Assembly: GCA_021159125.1 (NCBI GenBank)
Contig: JAGGSL010000132.1
Coordinates: 1 to 10,844, forward strand
Reading direction: 5' to 3'
DNA: 10,844 nucleotides
From: Thermoplasmata archaeon
GTDB taxonomy: Archaea > Thermoplasmatota > E2 > UBA202 > DSCA01
The notes beneath the pieces were generated by a model. It saw only the letters and a list, made by a program, of their open reading frames with translations, ran no database searches and was not told where the DNA came from. Positions within the stretch are counted from its first letter, which is position 1. Every line of letters begins with the position of its first letter. The position numbers and the translations under genes were made by a program. Shown one piece after another: positions 1 to 6,290 of this stretch.

Positions 1-1
1 G

Positions 2-184
2 AAATACACATATTACGGGCAGTACGACAGCATTCTTGTGGATTCCATCGCAGGGGTTGTGAATGGTGACGGCAACAACTACTGGCAGTACTGGCTCAAT
101 GGTGATTATGGCATGGTAGGGGCGGATAAACAGCCCATTGCTGACAACGACATTATCGAATGGAAATTCACCTCATTTAGTTAA
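2..184 (+). CDS. DUF4430-domain protein, C-terminal fragment
   Basis: This is the last 60 residues of a gene that begins before the window; the frame is open from base 2 to a TAA at 182-184. The visible part matches the end of the DUF4430 (transcobalamin C-terminal-like, beta-grasp) family: an aromatic stretch (YYGQYDS), a 'SIAGVVNGDGNNYWQYWLNG' core with paired Trp residues, then a Gly-Ala turn and a closing 'DNDIIEWKFTSF' strand. Proteins with this domain are normally exported and extracellular, and the family is related to the vitamin B12-binding region of transcobalamin and intrinsic factor. The rest of the protein, including any signal peptide or anchor, is outside the window. The DUF6580 membrane protein follows after a 41-base gap without an obvious promoter of its own, so the two are probably cotranscribed. 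The family call is fairly sure; ligand binding is inferred. Confidence 0.75.
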   Translation, partial: KYTYYGQYDSILVDSIAGVVNGDGNNYWQYWLNGDYGMVGADKQPIADNDIIEWKFTSFS

Positions 185-214
185 GCTTTAATATGGGTTG
201 CAATTTCACAAATA

Positions 215-219
215 GAGGG
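215..219 (+). promoter_or_regulatory. Shine-Dalgarno site of the DUF6580 gene
   Basis: GAGGG lies 6 bases before ATG 226. It decides the start in favour of 226 over the in-frame ATG at 193. It also suggests translation from a longer mRNA shared with the DUF4430 gene, unlike the leaderless genes nearby. Confidence 0.6.
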
Positions 220-225
220 AATAAA

Positions 226-885
226 ATGATGCATGGCAGAAACAGAATTTTGGCGGCTTTATTGCTTATAGCAGCCGGCGCTGCAGGCAGAATCTTTTTG
301 AGAAGCATTTTGCCAAACACACCCCATATCTATCTCACAATAAACGGCATAGTACAGCCCGTTTTCATGATGGATATGTTTTTTGTGGTGGCAGCAATTT
401 CGTTATTCAGCGGGATTCTGCTCGGAGGATATTATACATTCATTGTCCCAATGGCAGTAATGGGAATAACGGACATATATTACGGCAACACATACATTTT
501 CCTCTTTACATGGTCTGGCTTTGCCATGATAGGACTCATGGGTTATCTTGGCGGCAGAAATCTTTCGTTCAATGCAAAATCTGTGGTCAGGGTTGCGGGC
601 ATGGGCATCGGGAGCGTGCTTGTCTATGACATCTGGACGAATTTCGGAAGCTGGCTGGGATGGTATCCGCATACATTGGGTGGGTTTACAGCATGCTTCA
701 CTCTCGCAATCCCGTTCACGCTGTGGCATCTTCTTTCGACGACAGCACTTGTCGCTGTGCTTTCAGTACCCGCGCTTTACGTAAAAGAAAATGTGAAACA
801 CATTTCCATAAAGCCCTTTGAGCATTACACAGCCATCACGGCATCTGCTTTCCTTGCATTCCTCGGAGTGGTTTCACTAGTGTAG
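226..885 (+). CDS. DUF6580 integral membrane protein (ECF S-component-like)
   Basis: This is a 219-residue, very hydrophobic protein with about six membrane segments (roughly residues 8-22, 48-66, 70-85, 91-108, 122-137, 155-182 and 202-219, some of which may be re-entrant). It resembles DUF6580, whose hallmarks can be seen: a 'P.FMMDMFFVVAAISLFSG' helix, 'VPMAVMGITDIYYGN', then 'YDIWTNFGSWLGWYPHTLGG' and 'CFTLAIPFTLWHLL'. DUF6580 proteins resemble substrate-binding S components of ECF vitamin transporters, so uptake of a small cofactor is plausible but not shown. ATG 226 is preferred to an in-frame ATG 11 codons upstream (193) because GAGGG at 215-219 sits 6 bases before it, and the upstream extension is polar and unlike the family. 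The following ATG at 229 is a close alternative. No ECF ATPase or T component is in the window. Confidence 0.72.
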   Translation: MMHGRNRILAALLLIAAGAAGRIFLRSILPNTPHIYLTINGIVQPVFMMDMFFVVAAISLFSGILLGGYYTFIVPMAVMGITDIYYGNTYIFLFTWSGFAMIGLMGYLGGRNLSFNAKSVVRVAGMGIGSVLVYDIWTNFGSWLGWYPHTLGGFTACFTLAIPFTLWHLLSTTALVAVLSVPALYVKENVKHISIKPFEHYTAITASAFLAFLGVVSLV

Positions 886-896
886 GCAATAAAAAA

Positions 897-903
897 TTAA
901 ATA
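897..903 (+). promoter_or_regulatory. Archaeal TATA box, leaderless promoter of the C25 peptidase
   Basis: TTAAATA sits inside an A/T-rich run (891-903) and is centred 25 bases before ATG 925. Archaeal transcription starts about 25 bases after the TATA centre, so the mRNA should begin at or next to the start codon. No Shine-Dalgarno site is present. Confidence 0.7.
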
Positions 904-924
904 GTTGCATACGTTACTACTCCC

Positions 925-3201
925 ATGAAGGCAAAAATGATTTTTCTGGGATTGATAAGCTTAGCCGTTGCCATATCTTTCATAATAACGCCGTTCTCGT
1001 CAATTGCATTTTCTGATGAGAGCAGCGAAATGCACATGAGTTATTATTTTAAAAAGCCGGTTATAGAAAATGAAGGAGGATATAGCGTTGTTGAGGAAGA
1101 TTGCAGCCCCTACAATTTTAACGGCGTAATGTTGCCCGTGAAACCTCTTCACATACTTCTCCCTCAGGGATTTGAGGTTAAGGGCATCGAAGTCAAAAAA
1201 TCTTCGGGGATTTCCATAGGAAGTTATGAGCTAAAAAGAGCGGGGAATCTTTTCTCACTCTCGGATGAAAGAAGCAGCTTGCAGCCTTCTTGCCCGGAAA
1301 ACGTCATTCCCGGCAGAGATTACGTGATGGTTGGAACATATACTTTCAGGGGGTACAGCATACTCGTGCTGAATATCTGTCCTGTGGAATATGTTTCCAG
1401 CACCGGCGAAATAACATACCACAGACATATGGAATTAGACATTCAGCTTAAAGAGGCAGCACCAAAGCCGATCAGGGGACTTGCAGAAGACAGAGCAATG
1501 GTTGCAAAAATAGTGGACAACCCCGGAGTTATAGAAACATACCGCAAAAATTCAGCTCCGTTGGCGGATGAAAATGCGCAGTATGTCATAATCACAAACA
1601 ATGAATTAAAAAATGCATCCGGGAGCTACACATTCCAGACACTGGCAGATTCGAAAATTGCCAAAGGGATGAGCGCAAGAATAGTCACCGTGGAGGAGAT
1701 AGCCAGCAATCAGAGTTTCTGGGTGAACGGAACGTGGGGCGACAACAACCCGTCAAACCCATTTTACCAGAGTCAGATAACGAAAAATTTTTCCATGTAT
1801 AATGATACGCAGGCAAAAATAAGGAATTTCATTCGCTATGCATACATGAACCTTGGCACAGAGTATGTGCTGCTGGGCGGAGATGCTGACGGCGGCAATA
1901 AAGGGAGCAATATCATTCCTGCCCGATATCTTTATGCAAATGAAACAGGGCTGCCGTTGCTGGGGATGCCCCCTGCTGTCACTCTCGGATTTGAAGAGGA
2001 CAACATTCCTTCAGATTTGTATTACGCCTGCCTTGATGGCAACTTCAATTACGACATGGATGAGTTCTGGGGAGAAAATGCCTCGCGGAACGACATTGCC
2101 GATGTTGACGAGTCAGATTTTTATGCCGAAGTGTGGGTTGGGCGGGCATGCGTTGATTCTGCCTATGAAATTTCAAACTTTGTGATGAAAACGCTGTCGT
2201 ACGAGCAGAGTGAAGACCCGTATATAGGCAAGGTGCTGTTTTTGGGAGAATATCTCGGATTTCCCGGCGTGTCGGCATACGGTGGCAATTATAAAGATGT
2301 GATAAAGCCATATGTTCCTTCTCAGTATGACCTTACAACGATGTATGACCGAGACTGGCCTGGTTTCGACCCCGGCAATCCATGGGAGACAGGATGGAGC
2401 AAGTACGATTTGATGGATGTGCTGGACAATGATACGCCATGCGTGATAAATCACGACGGGCATGGTTTTGTGAATTACGGGCTGCGCCTCGGTAATTCAG
2501 ATATAGACAGTTTGAGGAACGACAGATATTTCTTTGTCTATTCGCAGACATGCCTTGCCGGCTCCTTCGACAACTGCTACAAGGGGCATTACTACTCGGA
2601 TGATTGCGCCGCAGAGCATTTTACTGTAGAAACGCCTCATGGAGCATTTGCGGTAATAATGAATGCACGCTACGGCCTTGGAAGCGAGGACACCGTGGAT
2701 TCACCTTCGGGGCATTATGACGAGTCGTTTTTCAAAGCCCTGTTCGAGTTGGGCATGAGAGAAATCGGAAAAGCAAATCTTTATTCAAAGCAGGACAATG
2801 TCTGGCGCATAAATGAGAACGGGATGAGATGGGCATGCTACGAGACAAATTTGTTTGGAGACCCTGAAGTGGCGATAAAACAGCCGGCAATGGGCGTTAA
2901 AATAGTCGAGCCGGAGAAGGGATTTTATCTGTTTGGAAACGGACCGCTCTTCCCACTGGATAAGACGGTTGCAATAGGAAGCATAACAATTAAGGTGAAT
3001 GCAAGTGCATTGCCTCCTGATTCTGTCACCAAAGTTGAATTTTACGTTGATAATGTGCTAAAGAGCAGTGACAGCGATTTTCCGTATGAATGGAAGTGGA
3101 AAGGATTTTCATTTGGTGGACATGATGTGAAGGTTGTTGGCTATTCAAAGAACGGCGAAGTTGCAAGCGACGAAATGCAGATGTTTGTCATATCTCTGTA
3201 A
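925..3201 (+). CDS. Secreted C25 (gingipain-family) cysteine peptidase
   Basis: This 758-residue protein has an N-terminal signal peptide (residues 1-30, basic start then a hydrophobic core, likely cut after AFS). A pro-region of about 200 residues follows, then a C25 caspase-fold peptidase domain (about 215-655). The catalytic pair is visible: His513 in 'NHDGHGF' and Cys543 in 'VYSQTCLAGSFD', 30 residues apart, close to the spacing in gingipain RgpB. Other family marks are 'YVLLGGDADGG' (314-324), 'PSDLYYACLDG' (362-372), 'AEVWVGRA' (401-408) with a following K-T-L-S-Y-E, 'PHGAFAVIMNARYG' (571-584) and the closing 'LFGDPEVA' (643-650). Residues about 685-756 look like an Ig-like domain ('VEFYVDN' then 'GGHDVKVVGYSKNG'). 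It probably digests extracellular protein after self-processing. Cleavage preference (Arg, Lys or other) cannot be read. No C-terminal membrane anchor or sorting signal is evident. It is transcribed alone and converges on the SPFH gene. Confidence 0.9.
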   Translation: MKAKMIFLGLISLAVAISFIITPFSSIAFSDESSEMHMSYYFKKPVIENEGGYSVVEEDCSPYNFNGVMLPVKPLHILLPQGFEVKGIEVKKSSGISIGSYELKRAGNLFSLSDERSSLQPSCPENVIPGRDYVMVGTYTFRGYSILVLNICPVEYVSSTGEITYHRHMELDIQLKEAAPKPIRGLAEDRAMVAKIVDNPGVIETYRKNSAPLADENAQYVIITNNELKNASGSYTFQTLADSKIAKGMSARIVTVEEIASNQSFWVNGTWGDNNPSNPFYQSQITKNFSMYNDTQAKIRNFIRYAYMNLGTEYVLLGGDADGGNKGSNIIPARYLYANETGLPLLGMPPAVTLGFEEDNIPSDLYYACLDGNFNYDMDEFWGENASRNDIADVDESDFYAEVWVGRACVDSAYEISNFVMKTLSYEQSEDPYIGKVLFLGEYLGFPGVSAYGGNYKDVIKPYVPSQYDLTTMYDRDWPGFDPGNPWETGWSKYDLMDVLDNDTPCVINHDGHGFVNYGLRLGNSDIDSLRNDRYFFVYSQTCLAGSFDNCYKGHYYSDDCAAEHFTVETPHGAFAVIMNARYGLGSEDTVDSPSGHYDESFFKALFELGMREIGKANLYSKQDNVWRINENGMRWACYETNLFGDPEVAIKQPAMGVKIVEPEKGFYLFGNGPLFPLDKTVAIGSITIKVNASALPPDSVTKVEFYVDNVLKSSDSDFPYEWKWKGFSFGGHDVKVVGYSKNGEVASDEMQMFVISL

Positions 3202-3203
3202 CC

Positions 3204-3965
3204 TCATTTCTTTTTCTTGCTTTCGAATATTTTCAGAAGTTCGATGGGCAGCGGAAGCAATATGGTTGTCGCCCCTTTTGAAGTGGCTGCCATGTCTGCT
3301 GCGGTCTGCAAAAATCTGAGTTGAATGCCCCCTTCCTCCTTGCTTATTACTCTTGCCGCCTCTGCAAGTTTTTCTGCTGCTTGCAACTCTCCTTCAGCAG
3401 ATATGATTCTCGCTCTTCTGCCTCTCTCCGCCTCTGCTGCCTTTGCCATTGCCTGCTGCATGCCCTGCGGGATTTCGACGTCTTTTATTTCAACTGCTGT
3501 GACTTTCACACCCCACTCGTCCGTTCTCTCATCGAGAATTGTCTGCAGGCGGCGATTTATTTTCTCCCTCTCCCTAAGCACTTCATCCAGTTCAACCTCG
3601 CCAATAACGCTCCTCAACGTTGTCTGTGCCATCTGGGAGGTGGCAAGCATGTAATTCTGAATGCGCACCACTGCATCCTCCGGATTCATCACTCTGAAAT
3701 ATACCACAGCATTCACCCTTATTGGAACGTTGTCGGCAGTTATTGCTTCCTGAGAAGGCACATCAAGCACATGCTCCCTTAGGTCTATTCTCACCATGTT
3801 GTCAAATATCGGCAGTATGAAGAACAGCCCCGGCCCTTTGGCGCCGAGAAGGCGGCCGAGACGGAATATCACGCCTCGCTCGTATTCCCTCACGATTTTT
3901 ATGGCAGATGCCAGTATAACAAGCAGAATAAGTATCAGTACAACTATTGCAGATATTGGTATCAT
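3204..3965 (-). CDS. Stomatin/prohibitin-like SPFH membrane protein
   Basis: This 253-residue protein has one N-terminal membrane helix (about residues 3-22), an SPFH/band 7 domain (about 25-190) and an Ala/Glu-rich coiled coil (about 168-212). A short hydrophobic stretch (232-245) and a Lys-rich end (ESKKKK) follow. Stomatin hallmarks are 'EYERGVIFRLGRLLGAKGPG' (27-46), 'LPIFDNMVRIDLRE' (51-64), 'ITADNVPIRVNAVVYFRV' (75-92) and 'DVEIPQGMQQAMAKAAEAER' (162-181). Members form membrane oligomers that organise lipid microdomains and control membrane proteases. The well-studied Pyrococcus p-stomatin is paired with an NfeD/STOPP protease gene, but no NfeD-like gene is present here. ATG 3965 is fixed by the start of the hydrophobic helix and by a TATA box 26 bases upstream. 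Confidence 0.93.
   Translation of the reverse strand: MIPISAIVVLILILLVILASAIKIVREYERGVIFRLGRLLGAKGPGLFFILPIFDNMVRIDLREHVLDVPSQEAITADNVPIRVNAVVYFRVMNPEDAVVRIQNYMLATSQMAQTTLRSVIGEVELDEVLREREKINRRLQTILDERTDEWGVKVTAVEIKDVEIPQGMQQAMAKAAEAERGRRARIISAEGELQAAEKLAEAARVISKEEGGIQLRFLQTAADMAATSKGATTILLPLPIELLKIFESKKKK
3207..3218 (+). terminator. Possible U-rich terminator of the C25 gene, inside the SPFH 3' end
   Basis: TTTCTTTTTCTT begins 6 bases after the C25 stop codon. Archaeal terminators are often just T-rich tracts on the coding strand. On the other strand the same bases encode the Lys-rich tail of the SPFH protein. This is a base-composition argument only. Confidence 0.35.
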
Positions 3966-3987
3966 ACATGCAATATGGTTTGAAAAC

Positions 3988-3994
3988 TATTTAA
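3988..3994 (-). promoter_or_regulatory. Archaeal TATA box, leaderless promoter of the SPFH gene
   Basis: On the minus strand TTAAATA (within ACTTAAATAG, plus-strand 3987-3996) is centred 26 bases before the SPFH ATG. No ribosome binding site precedes that ATG, which fits a leaderless transcript. Confidence 0.7.
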
Positions 3995-4031
3995 GTTTTG
4001 GTATGCCTGCCGGCAATTTTAACAATAAAAC

Positions 4032-4040
4032 TTTTAAATA
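4032..4040 (+). promoter_or_regulatory. Archaeal TATA box of the rpoK-rps2 operon
   Basis: TTTTAAATA lies about 44 bases before the rpoK start. The predicted transcription start is near 4062, which leaves a leader of roughly 20 bases that carries the GAGGTG ribosome binding site. It is divergent from the SPFH promoter, with about 40 bases between the two TATA boxes. Confidence 0.65.
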
Positions 4041-4070
4041 GCAGTGACATACATACTTCGCACGGTTTTA

Positions 4071-4076
4071 GAGGTG
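4071..4076 (+). promoter_or_regulatory. rpoK: Shine-Dalgarno site of rpoK
   Basis: GAGGTG is followed by four bases and then GTG 4081. The same GAGGTG or AGGTG plus four-base spacing is seen before the nfu-like and DUF2116 genes, which supports GTG 4081 as the start. The overlapping out-of-frame ATG at 4079 is only two bases from the site. Confidence 0.75.
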
Positions 4077-4080
4077 TAAT

Positions 4081-4278
4081 GTGCATTATACTAGGTTCGA
4101 GAAAGCACGTATAGTAGGCGCGAGGGCATTGCAGATAGCAATGGGTGCACCCTTGCTCATAAAAGTACCGAAGAGTACGAGCAATCCTGTTGAGCTTGCA
4201 CTGCTTGAGTTTGAAAAAGGAGTAATTCCCATGACTGTAAAGAGGAGAGGAAAGCTTATAAAAGGCCCTGTTGTATAG
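4081..4278 (+). CDS. rpoK: DNA-directed RNA polymerase subunit K (Rpb6/omega homologue)
   Basis: This 65-residue protein is the archaeal counterpart of eukaryotic Rpb6 and bacterial omega, which clamps the large polymerase subunits and helps assembly. The family signature 'TRFEKARIVGARALQIAMGA' (residues 4-23) is almost ideal. It is followed by 'P.ELALLEFEKGVIPMTVKR', where the conserved Glu-Phe-Glu-x-Gly and Ile-Pro-x-x-Val can be seen. The length is normal for archaeal RpoK. The start is GTG at 4081, chosen because it places the conserved N-terminus correctly and lies four bases after GAGGTG. An ATG overlapping it at 4079 is out of frame and closes after 11 codons. Ribosomal protein S2 follows 9 bases later in the same operon. 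In many archaea enolase sits between these two genes; here it does not. Confidence 0.96.
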   Translation: MHYTRFEKARIVGARALQIAMGAPLLIKVPKSTSNPVELALLEFEKGVIPMTVKRRGKLIKGPVV

Positions 4279-4287
4279 GTTGAGAAA

Positions 4288-4890
4288 ATGGAAGAAGAAA
4301 AAATGCTTGTATCTGAAGAAATGTACATATCGTGCGGCACAGAGATAGGAACCCAGCAAAAAACAGCCCACATGGAGCCATTCATAGCCAGAGTGAGAAA
4401 TGACGGTCTTTATATTATCGATATAGCGGAGAGCGACCGCCGCATAAAGACGGCGGGCAAATTACTCGCGAGATATGACCCTGCAAATGTTTTAGTTGTG
4501 GCAGTCCGCCAGTATGCCCAGAAGCCGATAACAAAACTGGCAGAAGTAACGGGCATAAAAGCAATGCCAGGACGATTCCTGCCCGGCACGCTTACAAATC
4601 CCCATTGCGACACTTTTTGTGAGCCAGATATTGTGCTGCTCACAGACCCCATAGGTGATTCCCAGGCTTTGAAAGAATCGGTAAAGGTCGGCATACCTGT
4701 TGTTGCGCTCTGCGACACAAATAACGAAACAAAATACGTTGACTGGGTTATACCCGTTAACAACAAAGGAAGAAAATCCCTTGCCCTTACATACTGGCTG
4801 CTTGCGAGGGAAATTTTAATGAATAGGGGAGATATAAAGAGCTACGACGAATTTGAGATGCGTGTCGAGGATTTCGAAGCAGAGCTTTGA
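4288..4890 (+). CDS. rps2: Small-subunit ribosomal protein S2 (uS2)
   Basis: This 200-residue archaeal-type S2 is a structural protein of the 30S subunit. Family blocks are clear: 'GTEIGTQQKTAHMEPFI' (17-33), 'RNDGLYIIDI' (37-46), 'LARYDPANVLVVAVRQYAQK' (60-79), 'PGRFLPGTLTNP' (94-105), 'EPDIVLLTDPIGDSQALKE' (112-130) and 'ALCDTNNETKYVDWVIP' (140-156), then 'NNKGRKSLALTYWLLARE' (158-175). Length and the acidic ends are normal for archaea. ATG 4288 follows the rpoK stop by 9 bases, and only a weak ribosome binding site (GGTTGAG) overlaps the end of rpoK, so translation is probably coupled. The usual archaeal motif 'hIGTQ' reads 'EIGTQ' here, a minor change. Confidence 0.97.
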   Translation: MEEEKMLVSEEMYISCGTEIGTQQKTAHMEPFIARVRNDGLYIIDIAESDRRIKTAGKLLARYDPANVLVVAVRQYAQKPITKLAEVTGIKAMPGRFLPGTLTNPHCDTFCEPDIVLLTDPIGDSQALKESVKVGIPVVALCDTNNETKYVDWVIPVNNKGRKSLALTYWLLAREILMNRGDIKSYDEFEMRVEDFEAEL

Positions 4891-4905
4891 TTTTACCGCC
4901 AAATA

Positions 4906-4912
4906 TTATATA
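4906..4912 (+). promoter_or_regulatory. Archaeal TATA box, leaderless promoter of the response regulator
   Basis: TTATATA within AAATATTATATAT (4901-4913) is centred 27 bases before ATG 4936. A possible upstream start at 4912 lies inside this box and would not be transcribed from it. Confidence 0.7.
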
Positions 4913-4935
4913 TGCTTCTGCATTCAACTTTATTG

Positions 4936-5343
4936 ATGGCAGAGAAAAAAAAGATTGTGCTTGTTGTTGACGACGAAGAAACGATGCAGGATTTGATAAG
5001 AAGAAATCTCTCCCGTCTGGATATACCGATAAGCATTTACAGCGCTTTGAGCGGAGAGGAGGGTGTCGAGAGATATCAGACCCTTATAGATAGGGGAACG
5101 AAGCCAGACCTGGTAATAATGGACTTAAATCTCACCCAGTGGGGAAAAGGCAAAATGGACGGGGTTGAAACAACAAAGAAGATATTGGAGATAGATCCGG
5201 ATGCAAACATATACGGATATACGGCCTGGTTTGCCACAAAATGGGCAAAAAGTTTAGAGGAAGCAGGCGCAAAAAAGGTGATAGAGCGTACAATTCTCCC
5301 GTCAGAATTCAGAAAAATGGTCGGAGAAATATTGAAAGATTGA
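4936..5343 (+). CDS. Single-domain response regulator (receiver only)
   Basis: This 135-residue CheY-like receiver has no output domain. Visible are the acidic pocket Asp12-Asp13 in 'VLVVDDEE', the phospho-acceptor Asp63 in 'DLVIMDLNL', and the switch Thr96 in 'IYGYTAW'. The position that is nearly always Lys in the 'KP' motif reads 'VIERT', so Arg118 takes its place. A longer loop after the phospho-site (residues 67-75, with 'QWGKGKMDGVE') differs from typical CheY, but the 'MDGVE' turn is normal. It could act by protein-protein contact with a partner such as a histidine kinase or phosphorelay protein. No kinase or chemotaxis gene is in the window, so the signal is unknown. The start at 4936 is preferred over 4912 because the latter falls in the promoter TATA box and adds 8 residues not typical of receivers. 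Transcription is probably monocistronic. Confidence 0.9.
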   Translation: MAEKKKIVLVVDDEETMQDLIRRNLSRLDIPISIYSALSGEEGVERYQTLIDRGTKPDLVIMDLNLTQWGKGKMDGVETTKKILEIDPDANIYGYTAWFATKWAKSLEEAGAKKVIERTILPSEFRKMVGEILKD

Positions 5344-5372
5344 TTTTTCTGTCAATAAATAAATTTTTAAGG
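5344..5372 (+). promoter_or_regulatory. T-run after the response regulator and TATA box of the next gene
   Basis: A TTTTT run (5344-5348) directly after the stop may end the response-regulator transcript; it lies in the loop of a weak 5-base stem (ATTGA 5339-5343 with TCAAT 5352-5356). TTTTTAAG (5364-5371) is centred about 28 bases before ATG 5396 and fits the leaderless promoter of the zinc-ribbon gene. Confidence 0.5.
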
Positions 5373-5395
5373 GCAGTATAGATTAACTTTTAATC

Positions 5396-6277
5396 ATGGT
5401 CATAAAGTGCCCTGTATGCGGTGAGGAAAATCCTGACGATGCCACTATATGCAAAGCCTGTGGTGCCCCACTTGAAAATTCCTCCGAAAAAAAGGCCAAA
5501 TCCGGTAAGGTGCTGATTGCAATTTTCATATTTGCAATTCTTGTTGTTGTTGCCATCGTCGCAGCCCCGATAATATACAAGAGCGTGCCCTCTCATAACA
5601 AAACAGATGATTCTGACGGTGACGGAATGCCAGATGAATGGGAGCTGGCAAACGGCTTGAATCCAAATGACCCCGGTGACAGGAATAGTGACGCAGATAG
5701 CGACGGCTTAACAAATTATGAGGAATATCAGCTTGGCACAGACCCCCAGAATCCTGATACTGACGGTGATGGCATACCAGACGGACTTGATCTCATCCCG
5801 AAGGCAGATGCAGGGATAAGAGTGACAATAACAAAAATCAGGATAAAGGATTTTGTGGATTTTCCGAGAAAGCCCACGGGCCAGATATTTGCCAGAATTT
5901 ACGTTGATGATAACCTTGTGGGAGAAGCGCCTTCCGAGCCGGCAGAACTTGAAATAGATAAAATTTATGATGTAAACTGGTCTATCACAACAAACGTATC
6001 TGATGACCGCCCACACAAAGTGAGGATAGAGATATATGACAAGGATTTGATAGGCGAGGAGATGCTGGACATAAACGGAGACAGCCCCTCAAAGGATAAA
6101 GCAGGATATTATCTGGAAATAAACTATTATCTTGGTACGGGTGATGTGGGGCGCACCCAAACATCAGACCCCAATAACCCTCCAGATGGAAGCAATGACG
6201 GCAACAGCGGCCTGCAGGACGATAAAGATGCAATGATAGAATATACCATAACTACCATTGATATGTCCACTGTCTAG
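5396..6277 (+). CDS. Zinc-ribbon / membrane helix / TSP3-like calcium-binding protein
   Basis: This 293-residue protein has four visible parts. Residues 5-23 form a zinc ribbon (Cys5-x2-Cys8 and Cys19-x2-Cys22). Residues about 38-61 are a single membrane helix. Residues 71-132 hold thrombospondin type 3-like or EF-hand-like Asp-rich repeats ('DSDGDGMPDEWE', 'DADSDGLTNYEEYQLGTD', 'DTDGDGIPDGLD'), which typically bind calcium outside the cell. Residues about 140-290 form a beta-rich domain resembling a C2-type fold, with a second Asp/Asn-rich stretch (258-277) before a final strand. There is no cleavable signal peptide, so the zinc ribbon should stay inside and the rest outside. The exact function is unknown; a role in surface attachment, signalling across the membrane or cell-envelope binding is only a guess. 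It is transcribed alone from a leaderless promoter. Confidence 0.8.
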   Translation: MVIKCPVCGEENPDDATICKACGAPLENSSEKKAKSGKVLIAIFIFAILVVVAIVAAPIIYKSVPSHNKTDDSDGDGMPDEWELANGLNPNDPGDRNSDADSDGLTNYEEYQLGTDPQNPDTDGDGIPDGLDLIPKADAGIRVTITKIRIKDFVDFPRKPTGQIFARIYVDDNLVGEAPSEPAELEIDKIYDVNWSITTNVSDDRPHKVRIEIYDKDLIGEEMLDINGDSPSKDKAGYYLEINYYLGTGDVGRTQTSDPNNPPDGSNDGNSGLQDDKDAMIEYTITTIDMSTV

Positions 6278-6290
6278 ATATGCGTTTTTA

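Noticed and set aside
193..225. Earlier start for the DUF6580 protein
   Set aside because: No ribosome binding site precedes it and the 11 added residues are polar and unlike the family; the 226 ATG has GAGGG 6 bases upstream.
271..288. GCAGC-CGGC-GCTGC inverted repeat
   Set aside because: It lies in coding sequence for an Ala/Gly-rich membrane helix and is explained by codon use.
3321..3782. 153-codon plus-strand open frame, Cys/Leu rich
   Set aside because: It is antisense to the SPFH gene, and its odd composition follows from the coiled-coil codons on the other strand.
4912..4935. Upstream start for the response regulator
   Set aside because: The ATG at 4912 lies within the TATA box, and the extra 8 residues are not typical of receivers.
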